From: Anaerolineaceae bacterium
GTDB lineage: Bacteria; Chloroflexota; Anaerolineae; Aggregatilineales; Phototrophicaceae
Length of the DNA stretch: 64,000 nt
NCBI GenBank assembly: GCA_020634165.1
Contig: JACKCF010000002.1
Span: forward strand, 434,001-498,000
Reading direction: 5' to 3'
Every line of letters starts with the position of its first letter. Within the stretch, counting starts at the first letter, position 1. The translations under genes were made by a program, and so were the position numbers. Of the stretch, positions 51,968 through 61,192 are shown piece by piece. The notes under the pieces were generated by a model, which was not told the origin of the DNA, ran no database searches, and saw nothing but the letters and a program-made list of their open reading frames with translations.

Positions 51968-53722
51968 GTGAAAAGTAAAACACTCGCGAGTGCAGTCTTC
52001 ATCATGCTGATTGCACTGATAGGTCTGAGCAGCCTCCAGCCTCAGGTTAGCAATGCCCAGACGACAGACGTCCAGACGACACTTGAACTCGAACAGAATC
52101 CGGCGGTTGATACAACTATCGCGCTGGATGGCACGACCATCACCGTAACGGGCAACGGCGCGACTGTCGCAGGCAGCGTCGTCACCATCGATGCGGCAGG
52201 CACCTACAGCCTGAGCGGTACCCTGACCGATGGCCAGGTCCGCGTCGATACCGATGATGACGGACTGGTGACGCTCATCCTCAATGGCGTCAACCTCAGT
52301 AGCTCAACCAGTGCGCCGATTTACGTCAAGGAAGCCGATACCGTCGCTATTCTGCTGGCGGAAGGCACCGAAAATGTCGTCAGTGATGCGGCGAGCTACG
52401 TCTATGAAAATGCTGAAGATGACGAACCCAATGCGGCTGTCTTTAGCGATGACGATCTGACGATCTATGGCTCCGGCAGCCTGAACGTGACGGCCAACTA
52501 CAACGATGGTATCACCAGCAAGGACACACTCACCATTCTGAGTGGTAACATCAGCGTCACCGCAGTCGATGACGGCATACGCGGCAAAGACTATCTGGTG
52601 ATTGATGGCGCGCAGATTACGCTCAACGTACAGGGCGATGGCCTGAAGTCCGATAACGAAGAAGACGTCACCCTGGGTTACATCAGCATTCTGAGTGGCA
52701 GCTTCAATATTACTGCGGGTGGCGATGCCATCTCGGCCCAGACCGCGCTGAACATCAGCGATGGCCAGTTCGCCCTCACAACGGCGGGTGGCAGCACCAG
52801 CTACATCAGCGACGATCTATCGGCAAAGGGCCTGAAAGCAGGGGTATCTGTCACGATTGATGGTGGCACCTTCACAATCAATGCCGCTGATGATGGCGTC
52901 CATGCCAACGAGAGCATCGTCATCAATAATGGCTCGCTGACGATTGCCTCTGGTGATGATGGTATCCATGCCGATGCCAGCATTGAAATCAACGGCGGCA
53001 GCATCAACATCACGCAGTCCTATGAAGCTATCGAAAGTGCTGTCATCACCGTCAATGATGGTGACATCCACATGGTTTCCAGCGATGACGGCTTCAACGC
53101 TTCTGACGGATCAGGTGGTGACTTCGGTGGTCGTGGTGGCGGCATGACGGCAAACGGCAATCTCCTGCTGACGATCAATGGTGGTTACATCGTTATGAAC
53201 GCCGAAGGTGACGGTCTGGATTCCAACGGTTCGGTCATCATGAATGGCGGCACGGTCATTGTCAACGGACCCACCCAGAGCATGAACGGTCCTATCGACT
53301 ATAACGGCGGTTTTCAGATCAATGGTGGTTTGCTGATCGCAGTGGGCAGTTCTGGTATGATGGAAGCACCAGATACCTCCTCGACGCAGTATAGTCTGGC
53401 AGTCGCCTTCAACACGACACTGCCCGCCGGAACGCTCATTCACATCGAAGATAGTTCAGGCAACACGGTCCTGACCTTCGCAGCAGCCAAGACCAACCAG
53501 TCGATAGTCCTGTCATCATCTGAACTGCGTGCTGGCGAAACCTACACCATCTATCAGGGAGGCACCGCTGTCGGCACTGTGACGGACGGGTTGTATACTG
53601 ATGGCACATACAGCGGTGGCACGGCTTACACCAGCCTGACGCTGAGCAGCATCACAACCATGGAGGGTGGTGGCATGATGGGCGGCGGTATGCGCGGTGG
53701 CCGGGGTGGCGGCAGACCATAA
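51968..53722 (+). CDS. Secreted DUF4353-like carbohydrate-binding protein
   Basis: 584 residues from GTG 51968 with AAGGAT upstream. A signal peptide (1-30, ending SNAQ) precedes repeated beta-helical units such as 'YNDGITSKDTLTILSGNISVTAVDDGIRGKDYLVIDG'; the DG-I-(x) motifs (DDGIRG, DDGVHAN, DDGIHAD) recur every 20-25 residues. This is the carbohydrate-binding domain (DUF4353) found in VTC/DUF4956 loci. The C-terminus is Gly/Met/Arg-rich (GGGMMGGGMRGGRGGGRP). It is likely cell-surface or matrix. Confidence 0.85.
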   Translation: MKSKTLASAVFIMLIALIGLSSLQPQVSNAQTTDVQTTLELEQNPAVDTTIALDGTTITVTGNGATVAGSVVTIDAAGTYSLSGTLTDGQVRVDTDDDGLVTLILNGVNLSSSTSAPIYVKEADTVAILLAEGTENVVSDAASYVYENAEDDEPNAAVFSDDDLTIYGSGSLNVTANYNDGITSKDTLTILSGNISVTAVDDGIRGKDYLVIDGAQITLNVQGDGLKSDNEEDVTLGYISILSGSFNITAGGDAISAQTALNISDGQFALTTAGGSTSYISDDLSAKGLKAGVSVTIDGGTFTINAADDGVHANESIVINNGSLTIASGDDGIHADASIEINGGSINITQSYEAIESAVITVNDGDIHMVSSDDGFNASDGSGGDFGGRGGGMTANGNLLLTINGGYIVMNAEGDGLDSNGSVIMNGGTVIVNGPTQSMNGPIDYNGGFQINGGLLIAVGSSGMMEAPDTSSTQYSLAVAFNTTLPAGTLIHIEDSSGNTVLTFAAAKTNQSIVLSSSELRAGETYTIYQGGTAVGTVTDGLYTDGTYSGGTAYTSLTLSSITTMEGGGMMGGGMRGGRGGGRP

Positions 53723-53817
53723 TCGCAGTAACGACATAGACAAGCAGGGATCGTTCCGGTCCCTGCCTTGCATTCTCATTCCAATAGGTGAAAAACGTTA
53801 TCTCCAGGGAAGTCACG

Positions 53818-54513
53818 ATGAAAACCATTCTCATTGTCGATGATAAGATGAGCGCACAGCGCCTCGTAGCCGATTATCTGACCGCAAATCATTATCGGAC
53901 AGTCACAGCCAACAACGGGCGCGATGCGCTCTTCGTCGCGCGTCACGAAAAGCCTGATCTGGTGCTGCTGGACATCATGATGCCAGAGATGGATGGCTTT
54001 GAATTCATGCGACATTTTCGTAAAGAACACGATACCCCTGTCATCATGCTCACGGCCAAAGTCGAAGAGACGGATAAGGTCATCGGGCTGGAATTGGGTG
54101 CTGATGACTATGTGACCAAGCCCTTTGGTCTGGCGGAATTGCTGGCGCGCATCCGCGCTAACCTGCGCCGTGTCGGTGGGCACTCAGCCGCCTCGGATGT
54201 GCTGGCTGCTGGCGATGCGGTTCTGGATCGGTCATCGCATGAAGTCAGTATTAAGGGCAAACGCATCGACCTGACGCCATCCGAGTTCGACCTGATGAGT
54301 ATCTTCATGTCGGCACCAGGCCAGGTTTTCTCTCGTGCGGACCTGCTGGAGCGGTTGAAGGGCAACAGCTTTGAGAATGTGGAGCGCACGGTTGATGTCC
54401 ATGTGCGTAACCTGCGCGCCAAAATCGAGCCGGACCCCGGCAATCCGCAGTACATCCTGACCGTATTTGGTGTGGGGTATCGCTTTAACAGAGATTGGGA
54501 CACCATCGCATAA
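53818..54513 (+). CDS. OmpR-family response regulator
   Basis: 231 residues. The receiver domain (1-120) has the acidic pair DD (8-9), phosphoacceptor Asp52 and the conserved Thr/Lys (MLTAK). The winged-helix DNA-binding domain (about 130-230) has 'LTPSEFDLMSIFMSAPGQVFSRADLLERLKG' and 'VDVHVRNLRAKIEPDP'. ATG 53818 is chosen over GTG 53788. Its stop overlaps the kinase start (TAATG). It likely binds the CTGAACATCTT repeats of this locus. Confidence 0.96.
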   Translation: MKTILIVDDKMSAQRLVADYLTANHYRTVTANNGRDALFVARHEKPDLVLLDIMMPEMDGFEFMRHFRKEHDTPVIMLTAKVEETDKVIGLELGADDYVTKPFGLAELLARIRANLRRVGGHSAASDVLAAGDAVLDRSSHEVSIKGKRIDLTPSEFDLMSIFMSAPGQVFSRADLLERLKGNSFENVERTVDVHVRNLRAKIEPDPGNPQYILTVFGVGYRFNRDWDTIA

Positions 54514-55856
54514 TGCGCATTTCACTGACAGTCAAATGGATTTTGACATTGCTCGTTTCCAGCCTGATCGGGGTAGCCCTGGTCGGCTTCTTCGCCTACT
54601 GGACGACCACGCGCGAATTTGACCGCTTCCGTAACGAAGCCGCCGAACAGGAATTTCTGGATGATGTCACCAGCTACTACGAGGCCCAGGGCAGTTGGGA
54701 TGGCATCAGCACCTATTTGCAGCGCAGTTCCAGCGACCGAGATCGCCACGATGATTTCAGTCGGCTGATGTATGCGGTACTCAGCCTGGATGGCGTCATA
54801 CTGTCCGAAGCGGGGCCTTATAAACCTGGGGATATGCCACATGCAGAATCGATTGACTCTCAAATTCCACTTGTTGTAGACAATGAAACGGTTGGCTATG
54901 CCCTGAGTGCAGCGCCGCCGGCGGGGCTATCGCCACAGGAACAGGAATACCTGGGCAACACCAATCGGGCTTTGGTTGCGGGTATTATTGGCGCCAGTTC
55001 GGTTGCGGTTCTGGTAGGGCTGCTGCTGTCGCGGCAGTTCCTTTACCCTCTGATCGAACTGACGGAAGCCATCACCGCCATGAAGTCCGGTGATTTGCAG
55101 CAGCAGGTGCGTGTGACGACCAATGATGAATTGGGGCAACTGGCGGAAACATTCAACCAGATGAGTTCTGAACTGCACCGAGCCAGCCAACTCCGCAAGC
55201 AGATGACAGCGGACATCGCGCATGATTTGCGCACACCGCTGCATGTCATGTCCGGCTACATCGAGGCCATGCGTGATGGGGCCTTGCCGCCCACACCAGA
55301 GCGCTTTGATGCCATGAACAACGAAGCCAATCTGCTCAAGCGCCTTGTGGAAGACCTGCGTACCCTATCTCTGGCAGATTCCAATGCGCTCAAGCTCAAT
55401 TATCAGTCTGTCAACGTGGGCGACCTGTTGCAACAGGTCAAAGGCACATTCGCGCCCCTGGCCGAACAGGAAGGCATCACCCTGCAATCCGATGTTCAGA
55501 GTGACCTGCCAGAGGTGCAGATTGATCGCGAGCGCATGGTCCAGGTGCTTACTAACCTCCTGAGCAATGCGCTGCGCTATACCTCCGCCGACGGAACGAT
55601 TACTTTGTTTGCCAGCAAAGCGCCGCAAGGGGTCGAACTGGCGATTCAGGATACGGGCAGTGGCATCCCCGCAGACCAGCTTGAAAATATCTTCGAGCGC
55701 TTTTATCGGGTCGATGAGTCGCGCAACGAATCCAGCGGCGAATCCGGCTTGGGTCTGGCCATCGTCAAGTCCATTGTGGAAGCCCATGATGGCACGGTAC
55801 GCGCGTCCAGCAAAGTCGGCGAAGGCACCACATTTACGATTTTGCTGCCTGCTTAG
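54513..55856 (+). CDS. Sensor histidine kinase
   Basis: 447 residues. Two membrane helices (about 9-30 and 155-176) enclose a 120-residue external sensor domain. It continues with HAMP (about 177-230), dimerisation box 'ADIAHDLRTPLH' with His237, and the ATP-binding domain with N box 'LLSNALRYT', G1 'IQDTGSGIP' and 'GLGLAIVKSIVEAH'. It phosphorylates the coupled response regulator. Signal unknown. Convergent terminator follows. Confidence 0.95.
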   Translation: MRISLTVKWILTLLVSSLIGVALVGFFAYWTTTREFDRFRNEAAEQEFLDDVTSYYEAQGSWDGISTYLQRSSSDRDRHDDFSRLMYAVLSLDGVILSEAGPYKPGDMPHAESIDSQIPLVVDNETVGYALSAAPPAGLSPQEQEYLGNTNRALVAGIIGASSVAVLVGLLLSRQFLYPLIELTEAITAMKSGDLQQQVRVTTNDELGQLAETFNQMSSELHRASQLRKQMTADIAHDLRTPLHVMSGYIEAMRDGALPPTPERFDAMNNEANLLKRLVEDLRTLSLADSNALKLNYQSVNVGDLLQQVKGTFAPLAEQEGITLQSDVQSDLPEVQIDRERMVQVLTNLLSNALRYTSADGTITLFASKAPQGVELAIQDTGSGIPADQLENIFERFYRVDESRNESSGESGLGLAIVKSIVEAHDGTVRASSKVGEGTTFTILLPA

Positions 55857-55881
55857 GGCGCGATAGCACAACATCTGCAAT

Positions 55882-55915
55882 AAAAAAGCCACCTGCACAT
55901 GAGGTGGCTTTTTTT
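55882..55915. terminator. Bidirectional terminator
   Basis: AAAAAAGCCACCT and AGGTGGCTTTTTTT arms (55882-55894, 55902-55915) between the kinase gene and the convergent membrane-protein gene. Confidence 0.9.
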
Positions 55916-55934
55916 GCGTACACGATTCAGACAA

Positions 55935-56402
55935 TTACGTCGTCACGGCCTGAGCTGCGGTGTTGGTTCTGGAACGCACCTGTTTTACCAGCCAGCCAAT
56001 TGGGCGAGCGATGATAATGACGAGTACAGTCGCCGCCAGCATCAGCCACAGATTATAAAATACGCTGCCAATATCGTCCCACTGGATATCCGAAAGAGAC
56101 AGGCTGTTGTTGCTGCCTTCACGTCCGCGCCCTTCAAAGTCGCTGCCTTCCGGGCGGGTGCGCTCACCGGAATTTTCGCCATCAGGTGGCTGAAAGCGTT
56201 CATCGCCGCCTTCGCCGCCACGAAATCCGCCATCGCGCATTCCTTCTCCGGGCATACCTGATGAAAAGAGCATGGCGGCAGAACCCAGCGGATTTTGCAT
56301 ATCGCCACTCTGCCACAGTGCGAGTCCACCTAACAGCACGATAGCGCACAGGACGCCGAAGGCGACGAGTCCACGCCGATTTTGCTTTCTTTTCCTGGCC
56401 AT
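55935..56402 (-). CDS. Membrane protein with charged Gly/Glu-rich middle
   Basis: 155 residues from ATG 56402. Basic start (MARKRKQNRR), a membrane helix (11-30), a Gly/Glu/Arg/Asp-rich low-complexity region (about 50-105) and a second membrane helix (about 118-140). Its start codon lies 2 bases after the DUF4405 stop, so it is cotranscribed. The function is unknown. Confidence 0.65.
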   Translation of the reverse strand: MARKRKQNRRGLVAFGVLCAIVLLGGLALWQSGDMQNPLGSAAMLFSSGMPGEGMRDGGFRGGEGGDERFQPPDGENSGERTRPEGSDFEGRGREGSNNSLSLSDIQWDDIGSVFYNLWLMLAATVLVIIIARPIGWLVKQVRSRTNTAAQAVTT

Positions 56403-56404
56403 TT

Positions 56405-56914
56405 TTACGACTCCTGCGGTTGTGCGGGTGTGATGGTTCTTGAACGGCCAGAGAACAGGCGTGGAATCCAGCCGAAGAGGTACTTGGTGCCGTTTTCTGC
56501 GATCCACTTCCAGTGCATGGCGACGTGCAGCGCAACAATCAACAGGCTGAGGTCGGCTGTGATGCGGTGTATCTGCTCCCAGGAGTGATCGACGCTGATA
56601 TTCAGGCCCAGTGTGCGTGAAATCAGGATGCCGGAGAGGGTCGCCAACCCCATTGCGACGAACAGCGCCCAATTCAACAGGTAGTTGAATCGCGATTCAT
56701 GCAGTAGCTGCCGGAAGAAGCCAATCGTAATAGCCCCGATCCAATCCCAGTGCAGAAGGACATGCAGCAAAAAGGTTGCCCCGAACACCAGTCCGAGTAT
56801 TTCGTGTATGGGCAATCCAGTGAAGTGCTCTTCCATCTCTACGATGAAAAACAGCGCCAGCAGCAGGTCGAGGAAAACATTGATTTTCGTCTTGTTGAGT
56901 TTTGGCAATTTCAT
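56405..56914 (-). CDS. DUF4405-like haem-binding membrane protein
   Basis: 169 residues with four membrane helices. Histidines placed within helices (HEILGL, HVLLHWDW, HRITADLSLLIVALHVAMHW) resemble the haem-b ligands of DUF4405/cytochrome b561-type proteins. Its upstream region has the CTGAACATCTT repeat. Redox role inferred. Confidence 0.8.
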   Translation of the reverse strand: MKLPKLNKTKINVFLDLLLALFFIVEMEEHFTGLPIHEILGLVFGATFLLHVLLHWDWIGAITIGFFRQLLHESRFNYLLNWALFVAMGLATLSGILISRTLGLNISVDHSWEQIHRITADLSLLIVALHVAMHWKWIAENGTKYLFGWIPRLFSGRSRTITPAQPQES

Positions 56915-56953
56915 TGTCAGCCTCAGTCGGATGTAAGATGCGTTGCGAATGTA

Positions 56954-56992
56954 AAAATAGTCTGAAGATGTTCAGAAGCTGAGTAGGTTCAG
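56954..56992 (-). promoter_or_regulatory. Direct-repeat activator site upstream of DUF4405
   Basis: On the minus strand CTGAACCTACT (56992-56982), CTGAACATCTT (56975-56965) and a weak CAGACTATTTT (56964-56954). The last two are 11 bp apart as in the sites at 50338 and 57245. Confidence 0.55.
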
Positions 56993-57024
56993 TAAAAATT
57001 CGGACGAAGCGAATCGCGCTGAGG

Positions 57025-57177
57025 TTATTCCGATTGAGTGACCTGCGTTTGTAGTGCGGTCGATGTGACGGTTACCGCATATTGGGTACTGTTTCGGGTC
57101 ATATAGAAGAAGGCGCTGATGCTGACAATAGCAATCACGGCGATGATACCAATAGCGATCTGAATCTTGCGTTTCAT
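57025..57177 (-). CDS. 50-residue small membrane protein
   Basis: Starts MKRKIQIAIG, followed by one strongly hydrophobic helix (about 5-25, IIAVIAIVSI then SAFFYM) and a short Thr/Gln-rich tail ending TQSE. AGAAG lies about 8 bases before ATG 57177. An upstream perfect activator repeat (57245-57224) and its place in the two-component locus argue that it is expressed. It could sit in the membrane with DUF4405. Confidence 0.65.
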   Translation of the reverse strand: MKRKIQIAIGIIAVIAIVSISAFFYMTRNSTQYAVTVTSTALQTQVTQSE

Positions 57178-57213
57178 GACGATTCTTCTGGGTATGTGAT
57201 CCCTTTTCTAAAA

Positions 57214-57245
57214 CCTTATCTTGGATATGTTCAGAAGATGTTCAG
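57214..57245 (-). promoter_or_regulatory. Perfect 11-bp direct repeat upstream of the 50-residue peptide gene
   Basis: On the minus strand CTGAACATCTT (57245-57235) is directly followed by CTGAACATATC (57234-57224); 5 bases further is TAAGGT, a candidate -10, exactly the spacing at 50338. Confidence 0.7.
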
Positions 57246-57274
57246 GGGACGTTGGAATTCTGAGTAAGTGACGC

Positions 57275-57296
57275 AAAAAGAGGGGCATAGCCCCTC
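57275..57296 (-). terminator. Terminator of the glycoside hydrolase operon
   Basis: GAGGGGC (57280-57286) and GCCCCTC (57290-57296) form a 7-bp stem; on the minus strand it is followed by TTTTT. Confidence 0.85.
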
Positions 57297-57327
57297 CGTG
57301 ATTTAGATAGTCAGCAAGTGTTCAGCG

Positions 57328-58842
57328 CTAGTTGGCGGCGTAACCGAAAACTTCCATTTCCAGCAGTGGGCGAACAGTTGGCTCGATGGCGTCAGCGAAA
57401 TAGTGCCGGAACTGGCCGTCAGTCAGGTAGTTGGTGAGTGCCAGCATGCTCATGCCCTGGTCCAGTGCCAAAAAGCGGCGCGCCATCCGGCCATTGTTGA
57501 CCTGCACCGCATCGTAAAAACCATACTTAGCATCAACCATGTCGAATTCATTGGCCAGGTTTGATAGATTGGTCATTGCCGCCTCAGCGTCGAATTCCAG
57601 GGCCATGAATGCTGCGTGGGGTGTCACCACACCCGTCACATACTGGTCGGCAGTCGGGATAGATGTGCCCGACCGACCTGAACAGCCTTCAAAGCCATAA
57701 TCGACCGAGGTACGGCGCGCGTCGGAGGTATAGCCGTCCGTATCCATACCAATAGCATCGACGCCGTATTCACGATAGCCGCCTGTAGGGTTGCTCGACG
57801 GGCTGAAGCCCCAGTAGCCATATTGGGCCTCGTTCAGGCCGTGTTCGGTCTGTGCCTGGACAAAACGCTGATGGTTCAGTGCCCAACTTTGCGGCCCCCA
57901 TTCCGCTTCTGGAACGAGCAGGTTGGGCATCAACGCCTCAAACATCGCTCCACCCCATGAGGGCACAATATCGATGCCGCGATAGCTGTAATAGCCCTCG
58001 AAAATTCGTATTTCCTGGGCGATGCCATCAGTCGACGGCACCGTATAGGTGATGCTGTCGCCCTGTGGCTTCATCTCCTGCCAGCTCCAATCACAGGTCG
58101 CCGGGAAGGTGCGCGACAGCTTGAAGTAATGGGTCGCTGGCACCTGCCCTAAGCCGATGCCCACGTAGGAAATGATGCGCGTCTCTGAATTCAGAGTGCC
58201 GTAGTGATGCCCGGTGAAGCCGGACCCGCAGCCCCGACCCTCTGGCTGCATCTCCGGCGGCCAATAGCCCCCCCGGAACAGACCAACATTCGGGTCGTAG
58301 TAGAAGTCAAAGTGCATCGACTCGTAAAGTGTCTGGGCGTCACTCGCCAGCTCAGGGATGGCTTGCGGGACCATCATCAGGGCGGCGGCCAGCCAACCGT
58401 TATCGACGCTGCTGAGGAAAGGGCACACGGTATCGGTCGAATTGGGCCAGGTGGTCAGTACGGTGCCATCAACAGGTGAATACCAGTTGTAGAACTGGCC
58501 GCTCTCTTCATGGCGTTCCAGCGTCCCCAGCGCGGTGAGTGTTTGCGAAACCCGCGCCACCGCTTCTTCCGCGTCGATCAGGCCCAGGTCGCGGGCGGCA
58601 AGCGTACTCCATATGTAAGAGCCGATGTTGGTCGGGCTGGTGTTCTGTGACAGTGTCCCATCAGCTTCCAGCGCATCGGCGACCAGTAGGTAATCATCGG
58701 GGTGCATGGCGACGAACGATGCCCACGTTTTAGCGGCGTAATCTTCTAAGGTTGCTTGAACATCATCGCTCTGTGCATAGGTGCTGACGGCCAATAGGAC
58801 GACCATCGCCAGAATAAGTAGAACCATTCTTTTAAGAGACAT
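57328..58842 (-). CDS. Secreted glycoamylase-like (GH144-type) protein
   Basis: 504 residues from ATG 58842; signal peptide 1-24 (ending STYAQ). The body matches the glycoamylase-like (PF10091) alpha/alpha-barrel: 'NIGSYIWSTLAARDLGLID', 'FYNWYSPVDG', 'SSVDNGWLAAALMM' and 'YGFYDAVQVNNGRMARRFLALDQGMSMLALTNYL'. Family GH144 acts on beta-1,2-glucan. Substrate specificity cannot be proven by eye. Last gene of the operon lacI-GH144-GH35-GH144. Confidence 0.82.
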   Translation of the reverse strand: MSLKRMVLLILAMVVLLAVSTYAQSDDVQATLEDYAAKTWASFVAMHPDDYLLVADALEADGTLSQNTSPTNIGSYIWSTLAARDLGLIDAEEAVARVSQTLTALGTLERHEESGQFYNWYSPVDGTVLTTWPNSTDTVCPFLSSVDNGWLAAALMMVPQAIPELASDAQTLYESMHFDFYYDPNVGLFRGGYWPPEMQPEGRGCGSGFTGHHYGTLNSETRIISYVGIGLGQVPATHYFKLSRTFPATCDWSWQEMKPQGDSITYTVPSTDGIAQEIRIFEGYYSYRGIDIVPSWGGAMFEALMPNLLVPEAEWGPQSWALNHQRFVQAQTEHGLNEAQYGYWGFSPSSNPTGGYREYGVDAIGMDTDGYTSDARRTSVDYGFEGCSGRSGTSIPTADQYVTGVVTPHAAFMALEFDAEAAMTNLSNLANEFDMVDAKYGFYDAVQVNNGRMARRFLALDQGMSMLALTNYLTDGQFRHYFADAIEPTVRPLLEMEVFGYAAN

Positions 58843-58876
58843 TTTGTTCCCTGGTGACAATGTACAGGTGAAACCA

Positions 58877-61177
58877 CTATTTCGTGAATGTGAGCGTGCC
58901 ATCTTTAATGTGCAGCTTGATGTGCTGGCCTGTCAGGTGTTCGGAAGCCATTGGACAGTGATAGCCTGTGAGACTGACCTCTGCGAAGCAATCAAGCTGG
59001 CGTGTACGGAGTATCAGCCGCGAGTTGTCTTGCGTGATTTCGACGACTTCCGAGGTGAGGTAGTGAATCATGATCCCTGGCCGAACATGCCATTCCAGCG
59101 GCAGGATGGCGCCGCGTCGTGCTGGTAGTTCAACAGTTTGTCCGCCGAATAACGGCGTTTCGCACAATGAAATGACGGTTTCAAGCGGGTCGTCCTGATA
59201 GTTGCTCACGAATAGGAAGTTGCCATTTGTACCTTCAGATAGGCGCACATCGGCCCACTCAGTGAGCGTAACCAGTGGCTCGCAGCCAATACGGTTGACC
59301 ATCTGATTCAGCACATCGAGATCATCGAGGGTATTGGCCGGGAAAGCCGCACCGAGCATCATTACCCGTCCCTGGCCTAGCCTCTTGATGAAACCCGTGA
59401 TTTGATCGCCAACCGTTGCGAATACCTCATCAAACTCGCCAGAGTAAGTTTCGAGGTAGTTCACGGGCACATCGTTGTACCCCAACACATCAATGCGTGC
59501 GGATGAGAAGGGTTCATCGCTGTGGATGCTTTCAATGCCGAGAGCATCGAGCAGGATGGTGCATGGCTGATGATCGAAAGTTTCTTCACACATGCGCCCG
59601 ACCAGCACCAGCTTGCCGCCGGAGGTCACATAATCGACCAGTTTTTGCTGTGTCGCGGCGTTGCACTGTTTTTCCATCATGACCCACAATGTAGGCGTCT
59701 GCTCAGCATCCAGCGGTGAACGGGATAGCTCAACAGCGGCAAAGGGTCGCTGCGTCAGGGCCAGTCCGCGTGCCAGAAAATCAAACAGAATGACGTTGCG
59801 CTGGTGGGTCAGTGTGTTGGTTTGGGACCGAGAGAAGTTATTGTTGACCTCGGTCATGTAGTCATCAAGCTGGAAACCGATGGTAGTGACCGTTTTGGGA
59901 CGTGAGCAGACCAGATCGTCGCCGTAGGCGCTTATCACCTGGGAGAGTTCAGGATAGCGAGCATAGTGCCGCCGCAGCGTGCCATCCTTGCGGACCGGAT
60001 GCCCCCAGTTATGCCGTTTTGTCGGACTGAGTACCGGATCATTTTCGCCATCAAAGAACAGGTAATGATTGATGGCGCGCATGCCACAGGAGATACACAG
60101 TCGGCTGTGCAGGTCATAAAGCGATGACTGCGCCCCGCCAAAATCCTGATTGCCGCCCGCCTGGAACTCTATCGAAAAGAGGGCTTGCTGCGGATTTTCC
60201 AGGGCCTTGGTCATCTCATTGACCATCACCAACTGATGAAAATTGCCCTCGTCAATGTGGATTGGGTAGACATCGGTGGCGCTGATCATGCCATCCATTG
60301 CCATGACATCGACCAACTGCGACAGGCCAATCGGGAAGGTGCGACCACCATCACCGAAGCCATGAATATTGACTACCGGCGGCGTGTTCATGCCATAGGC
60401 TTTGGCGCGCTGCCACAGGGCGTCCATATAATCCCGCAGGTATCCACGAAAGAAACGGCGATAATCGTCGATGACGAATGCGCCGTAATGCGGTTCCGGC
60501 TGGAAAAGCTGTTTGTCCAGGAAGGCGACCAGATCGCTGGCCGGATAGCGTTTTTGCAATGCGTCGCCATAGGTTTGATTTAGGTACTGCGCAAAACGAG
60601 CCAGTGTATCCGCATTGGTGTCGATCATATTGCGGACCCAGTGCGGCATGGCCATCTCGTTATCCAGTTGGATCATGATGATGTTGCCGCCGTTGGTCAC
60701 CTGGTGCTGAGAAAGTACCTCGAAAACGGCCTCGTACCATTTATCGACGCAAGCCAGGAAATCCGGATGCAGATAGCTGACGATGTTCTGTGCCTTGCCA
60801 TTCTGATCGACGATTGCCACCTGCGGGTACTGCTCAAATACCCAGGGCGGAATGCCTTCGTTGATCGTTTCAGCCATGATGTAGGGGCCAGGTCGGGCGA
60901 TGATGCAGAAACCCATTTTGGTTGCTAAATCCAGGAAGCCCGCCAGATTGCGCATGGGGTGCGTATGGCCATCGACATCACTCACATCGGCCTGAGGTTG
61001 GTGCCACAGCCAGGGAATATAAGCGGCGACGGTGTTGAATCCAGCCTTTTGCAGCAGTCCCAGCCGATGAGGCCATTGATCGACTGGCGTGCGGAAATAA
61101 TGAAATTCGCCAGCCTGAATAAATGCTGGCTGGTCATTCAGCCAGAACAAGCCATCTTTTGCATAGAATGAATTCAT
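58877..61177 (-). CDS. GH35 family glycoside hydrolase
   Basis: 766 residues, no signal peptide. 'FIQAGEFHYFRTPVDQWPHRLGLLQKAGFNTVAAYIPW' and 'IIARPGPYIMAETINEG' define GH35. Acid/base Glu174 is in 'IQLDNEMAMP' and nucleophile Glu337 in 'SIEFQAGG'. Classical members are beta-galactosidases; at least one GH35 enzyme works on beta-1,2-linked gluco-oligosaccharides, which would suit its two GH144-type neighbours. It is cytoplasmic, between them in the operon. Confidence 0.9.
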   Translation of the reverse strand: MNSFYAKDGLFWLNDQPAFIQAGEFHYFRTPVDQWPHRLGLLQKAGFNTVAAYIPWLWHQPQADVSDVDGHTHPMRNLAGFLDLATKMGFCIIARPGPYIMAETINEGIPPWVFEQYPQVAIVDQNGKAQNIVSYLHPDFLACVDKWYEAVFEVLSQHQVTNGGNIIMIQLDNEMAMPHWVRNMIDTNADTLARFAQYLNQTYGDALQKRYPASDLVAFLDKQLFQPEPHYGAFVIDDYRRFFRGYLRDYMDALWQRAKAYGMNTPPVVNIHGFGDGGRTFPIGLSQLVDVMAMDGMISATDVYPIHIDEGNFHQLVMVNEMTKALENPQQALFSIEFQAGGNQDFGGAQSSLYDLHSRLCISCGMRAINHYLFFDGENDPVLSPTKRHNWGHPVRKDGTLRRHYARYPELSQVISAYGDDLVCSRPKTVTTIGFQLDDYMTEVNNNFSRSQTNTLTHQRNVILFDFLARGLALTQRPFAAVELSRSPLDAEQTPTLWVMMEKQCNAATQQKLVDYVTSGGKLVLVGRMCEETFDHQPCTILLDALGIESIHSDEPFSSARIDVLGYNDVPVNYLETYSGEFDEVFATVGDQITGFIKRLGQGRVMMLGAAFPANTLDDLDVLNQMVNRIGCEPLVTLTEWADVRLSEGTNGNFLFVSNYQDDPLETVISLCETPLFGGQTVELPARRGAILPLEWHVRPGIMIHYLTSEVVEITQDNSRLILRTRQLDCFAEVSLTGYHCPMASEHLTGQHIKLHIKDGTLTFTK

Positions 61178-61192
61178 TTTAAAAATCTCTCA

